Positions 61,118 through 64,000 of a stretch of DNA of 64,000 bases are shown one piece after another. The notes under the pieces were generated by a model. It was not told the origin of the DNA. It saw only the letters and a program-made list of their open reading frames with translations, and ran no database searches. The DNA is from Colletotrichum lupini (taxonomy: Eukaryota > Ascomycota > Sordariomycetes > Glomerellales > Glomerellaceae), in contig NC_064676.1 in the NCBI RefSeq assembly GCF_023278565.1, forward strand, positions 7,378,001 through 7,442,000, in the 5' to 3' direction. Positions within the stretch are counted from its first letter, which is position 1. The number at the start of each line of letters is the position of its first letter. A program made the position numbers and the translations under genes.

Positions 61118-62909
61118 TCAAGCCGATTCATCATCGCCCTTGGTGGCATTGGCGATTTTGATCTGCTCCACGTCCTCTGCCTGGCCCTCGAGGACCTGCA
61201 TGGCTCGCTTCTCGCGGTTGTGCAAGACCATGATGCCCATCACCAAGCCGGCCTGGAGGATGTTGTTGGCCATGACCCAGAACCAACCGAACTTGAATCT
61301 GGGGGCTATTTTTCTGTCAGGAGTCGTCCTATCAATGACTCAATGAGGAACGCGTTTCTTACCTAGAGGTGTAGGGAATGTCACAATGTTCAAGCCTGCG
61401 AGAAGAGCCTGACCGACTGCGTTCATGGAAGCGACGACGACAGCACGCTCTTCAGCAGATCGGAATGTGACCTCGGAAGCCCAAGACATGAACAGCGGGT
61501 TGAGCGCGCCGCCGAGCCCGGCAACATAAAAGGCAAAGAACTTGAGTCCCTCGGGGATATTCCACACGGCCATGCAGATCGAACCGACAGTCATCCAACC
61601 GCAGATCCAGATGGAAGGCAGCCAGCGCTTACCCGTCGCATCAGCCCAGTAGCATCCAACCAACGCCGCCACAATAGAAATTGCAGACTGTCCGGTGGGA
61701 AGGTTGTTAATCTGGCTGATGGAGTAACGATCGTTGTTCGCCTTGAGATACAGGTTGAAAGGCTGTCCGTTGGTGATCATGGCCTGGTTGAAGACAAAGT
61801 ACAAGCCGACAAAGGCGTACCAGTGCCAGCCCTTGAAGACGTCGGTGATGGCCTTGCGGTCGAACTTGACCTTGGGGGCCTCGGATCCACCCTCGGAGAC
61901 GCGGCGGCGAGCAAGGGCGATTTGGTCGGATGTCAGGAGCCACGAGGGGTTCTTGGAATCAGGTCGAGCGGGGAAGACGACGGCGCCGAGGATGGCTACG
62001 GGGAGGGTGATGCAGCCGCAGACGATGAAGAGCCAGCGCCATCCCTCGAGGCCATTGACACCGTTGAGGTTGGTGTGGCAGGCGGTCTGGAAGTAGCCGG
62101 CAAACATCTGATTGTATCATGTTAGCCTTGCACCGTTGAAAGTATGGAACAGAGATGCACTCACAGTTCCCAGAGGACCCGCAACGTAGAACAAACTCAG
62201 CCGACGTGAGATCTCGGTGCTCTTGTACCAACATCCGATGCAGTAGATGACGCCAGGATAGGCCACACATTCAAACACACCACTGAAGAATCGGATGATG
62301 TAGACATGCTTGATATCTTTGACGAAAGCCGTGAGAAGAGTCAGGATGCCCCAGAGGATCTCGAACGCTGGGATAAGAACGTTGGGCCTGCGAAGGTGTC
62401 CGTGTCAGTCTTTGTGCTCAATTTCGAACATGTAAGTTTCCAACTATTTTCCTGGGCCTATTAGACTTACCGAACACGAGTGAGAATGATGTTGGAGGGA
62501 ATCATGGCAGCGCAGTATCCTGCTTGGAAAACACCAGTGGTGTATTGCAAGTCATTGCCTTGCATGCCAACATCCTCTTTCATTCCACTGACGTAGGCAT
62601 TTTGGAAGGCTTGGAGGTCGAGGAACTATTGACAAAGTCAGTCAACATTACACAACCCTATCAAGGTCGCAACTTCAACCCACCTTTGTGAAGAAAGTGA
62701 GGCAACCAAAGGTCAAGATCATGAAATCCTAGCACTTGTTAGAAGCTGCGTGATTGTTCCGCATTCAGACCCAGTGGACCTACAAGCTTGCGCAACAACA
62801 CCTTCTCTTCCTTGGAGGTATTACGCTCGTACCAGCGCCACTTGTCCAGCCAACTGGCATTGGTAACTGGCTCCTCACGGACGCTCGTAGCCACGGTGTC
62901 GCCCGCCAT
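61118..62909 (-). CDS. MFS anion:cation symporter, Dal5/allantoate-permease type
   Basis: Several exons on the minus strand; start ATG 62909 (MAGDTVATSVREEPVTN) and stop at 61118-61120. E1 ends LLRKL at 62784; the next exon starts DFMILTFGCLTFF at 62728. Further diagnostic pieces are AFQNAYVSGMKEDVGMQGND, VFECVAYPGVIYCIGCWY, and EGWRWLFIVCGCITLPVAIL. The C-terminal half (62107 to about 61365, with AVVVASMNAVGQALLAGLNI) leads through a final intron to PRFKFGWFWVMANNILQAG. Y-[GSA]-x-G-type patterns and DAL5-like WYAFVGLYFVFNQAMIT fit the ACS family that imports allantoate, ureidosuccinate, nicotinate or similar anions at the plasma membrane. Twelve TMs are expected. The gene is intact as far as can be seen; middle exon borders are approximate. 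Confidence 0.87.
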
Positions 62910-64000
62910 GGTGTAGTTCGTCGGTCTCCGAGGCAATTCGCACCAAGGAAACTCAGGCTCAGCAACACGTAAACCGTACAACCAACCGAAATTGGTCACT
63001 GGAAGTGTTGTGCAGCTTCTTCGAGGTGGAGCTGACGAACAGAATGCTGTCAAAGGGCAACGGGGAATTGATGAGAGGCGGAGCAGATGAGTAGGGGGCT
63101 GCTGCGGTCGGAACAAGCAGAGGCGGACGAGGAGTAGTGGCGTGATCGCGTATTATACTCAATGCACCCGTCTATCTCTCTCCTCATGCTCCTCACGAAA
63201 GGCACGTCTCGGCTATTCACAACCGGATTTGGGAGTTGTTGGTTGACATTGAGAGGCGTGGCGCCCTTCATTGCCCCCCGGACGTAGTTACGTGGTGTTG
63301 CAACGCGCGCCAGAGATAGGCATCACCGGACAACCCAAGCGAGTCGTGAAAGTACGCCCCAAGGAGTTGACAGGGCATGCTCCACCTTCGTCCACACAAG
63401 CGGGATGGTTGCAGAGAGACTACGGAGTAGAGGGAGACTAATTACCATGTCAAGTAATCAAGCTGGGAGATAAGGAGGGGGGATAAGCGTCGGTGTGTTG
63501 CAAGGATCAGACGAAGCTAAATGGTGGAGCTCCTCATAGTTGTCAAGCCATGCCCGTATCTTACAAGTCTGAATCCCTTCAGACGCCCTGACTATTCCGC
63601 TCGCCTCCACCTCTCCTGAGATCCACAGCATTCGCGGGGTACGGCATACGACGGCCGGAGATCTCGCCGCGGCCCCTGCTACGTCGGGTGTCATGATGTT
63701 GGGAGTGTTGCTAATACAAACGAGGCGATTTGTCTTGAGTCAATTCGGCTCTTGTTGAGAGGTCTCGTTAGGGTGGGTGTTAGTGTGGAGCATTGTCCTC
63801 AGCTGTCATAAACACCACACCAGTCCACGTCCGAAGGCCGAAGTGCATCAGCACCACTCTGATAGAGAAACTGGAGGAAGATGTTTTGGAAAGAGGAGCT
63901 GGAGCCAAGACTTTGGATTTAGCTGTCGAAAGACAATCATCATGGGTAGAGACAAAATCACCGAGTCAGTAGAATGCAGAAAAGCGCCCTTGCTTCTCTG
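62910..64000. other. Right-end intergenic region
   Basis: Promoter region of the transporter and further sequence to the window edge. A minus-strand frame at 63458-63694 has no family resemblance. TACGGAGTA occurs at 63421. Confidence 0.5.

Overview
The window is nuclear DNA of a filamentous ascomycete (Pezizomycotina). The genes carry short introns (about 45-100 bp) with GT..AG ends and CTAAC-like branch sites. The families are typical of such fungi: Zn2Cys6 regulators, HET-domain protein, OPT and MFS transporters, a CTR copper transporter, a kinesin-10, AIM24 and LEU2. The transposon relics show heavy C-to-T / G-to-A decay, the signature of repeat-induced point mutation (RIP). I cannot name the species. 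No tRNA, rRNA or CRISPR was recognised.

Left part (1-31 kb), an accessory and decaying region. A secreted choice-of-anchor-B (LVIVD-type) gene runs off the left edge. It is followed by a Zn2Cys6 regulator (2.7-4.2 kb), a DHA2-type MFS drug-transporter pseudogene (7.3-10.9 kb), a secreted nitrilase-superfamily gene (13.0-14.2 kb), a QCR8 gene (15.3-15.8 kb), a second Zn2Cys6 regulator (16.2-18.7 kb), a five-exon LEU2 gene (19.2-20.6 kb) and a cytochrome P450 (21.6-31.0 kb). Three of these genes are split by precise transposon insertions. The MFS gene holds two different terminal-inverted-repeat elements (571 bp and 774 bp). The regulator holds a 210 bp solo LTR with a TCAAT duplication. The P450 holds a complete 7,619 bp Ty1/copia element with 177 bp LTRs and a CAATT duplication. 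For the P450 and the regulator, removing the element plus one target copy restores an uninterrupted reading frame.

Middle (31-46 kb). Housekeeping genes (kinesin-10, AIM24) flank a second AT-rich, RIP-like block (34.1-35.9 kb). Then come an MCT-type MFS transporter, a decayed NmrA-like reductase and a multi-exon Zn2Cys6 regulator.

Right part (46-64 kb), gene-dense and apparently intact: a small unrecognised protein, a secreted beta-helix protein, an OPT oligopeptide transporter, a CTR copper transporter, a HET-domain protein, a DUF4188-like protein and a Dal5/allantoate-type MFS transporter.

Together, P450, MFS pump, two regulators, nitrilase and extra-looking copies of core enzymes (LEU2, QCR8) resemble the periphery of a specialised-metabolism locus that transposons have been dismantling. 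No backbone synthase (PKS, NRPS or terpene cyclase) is visible here, so that reading is inference only.
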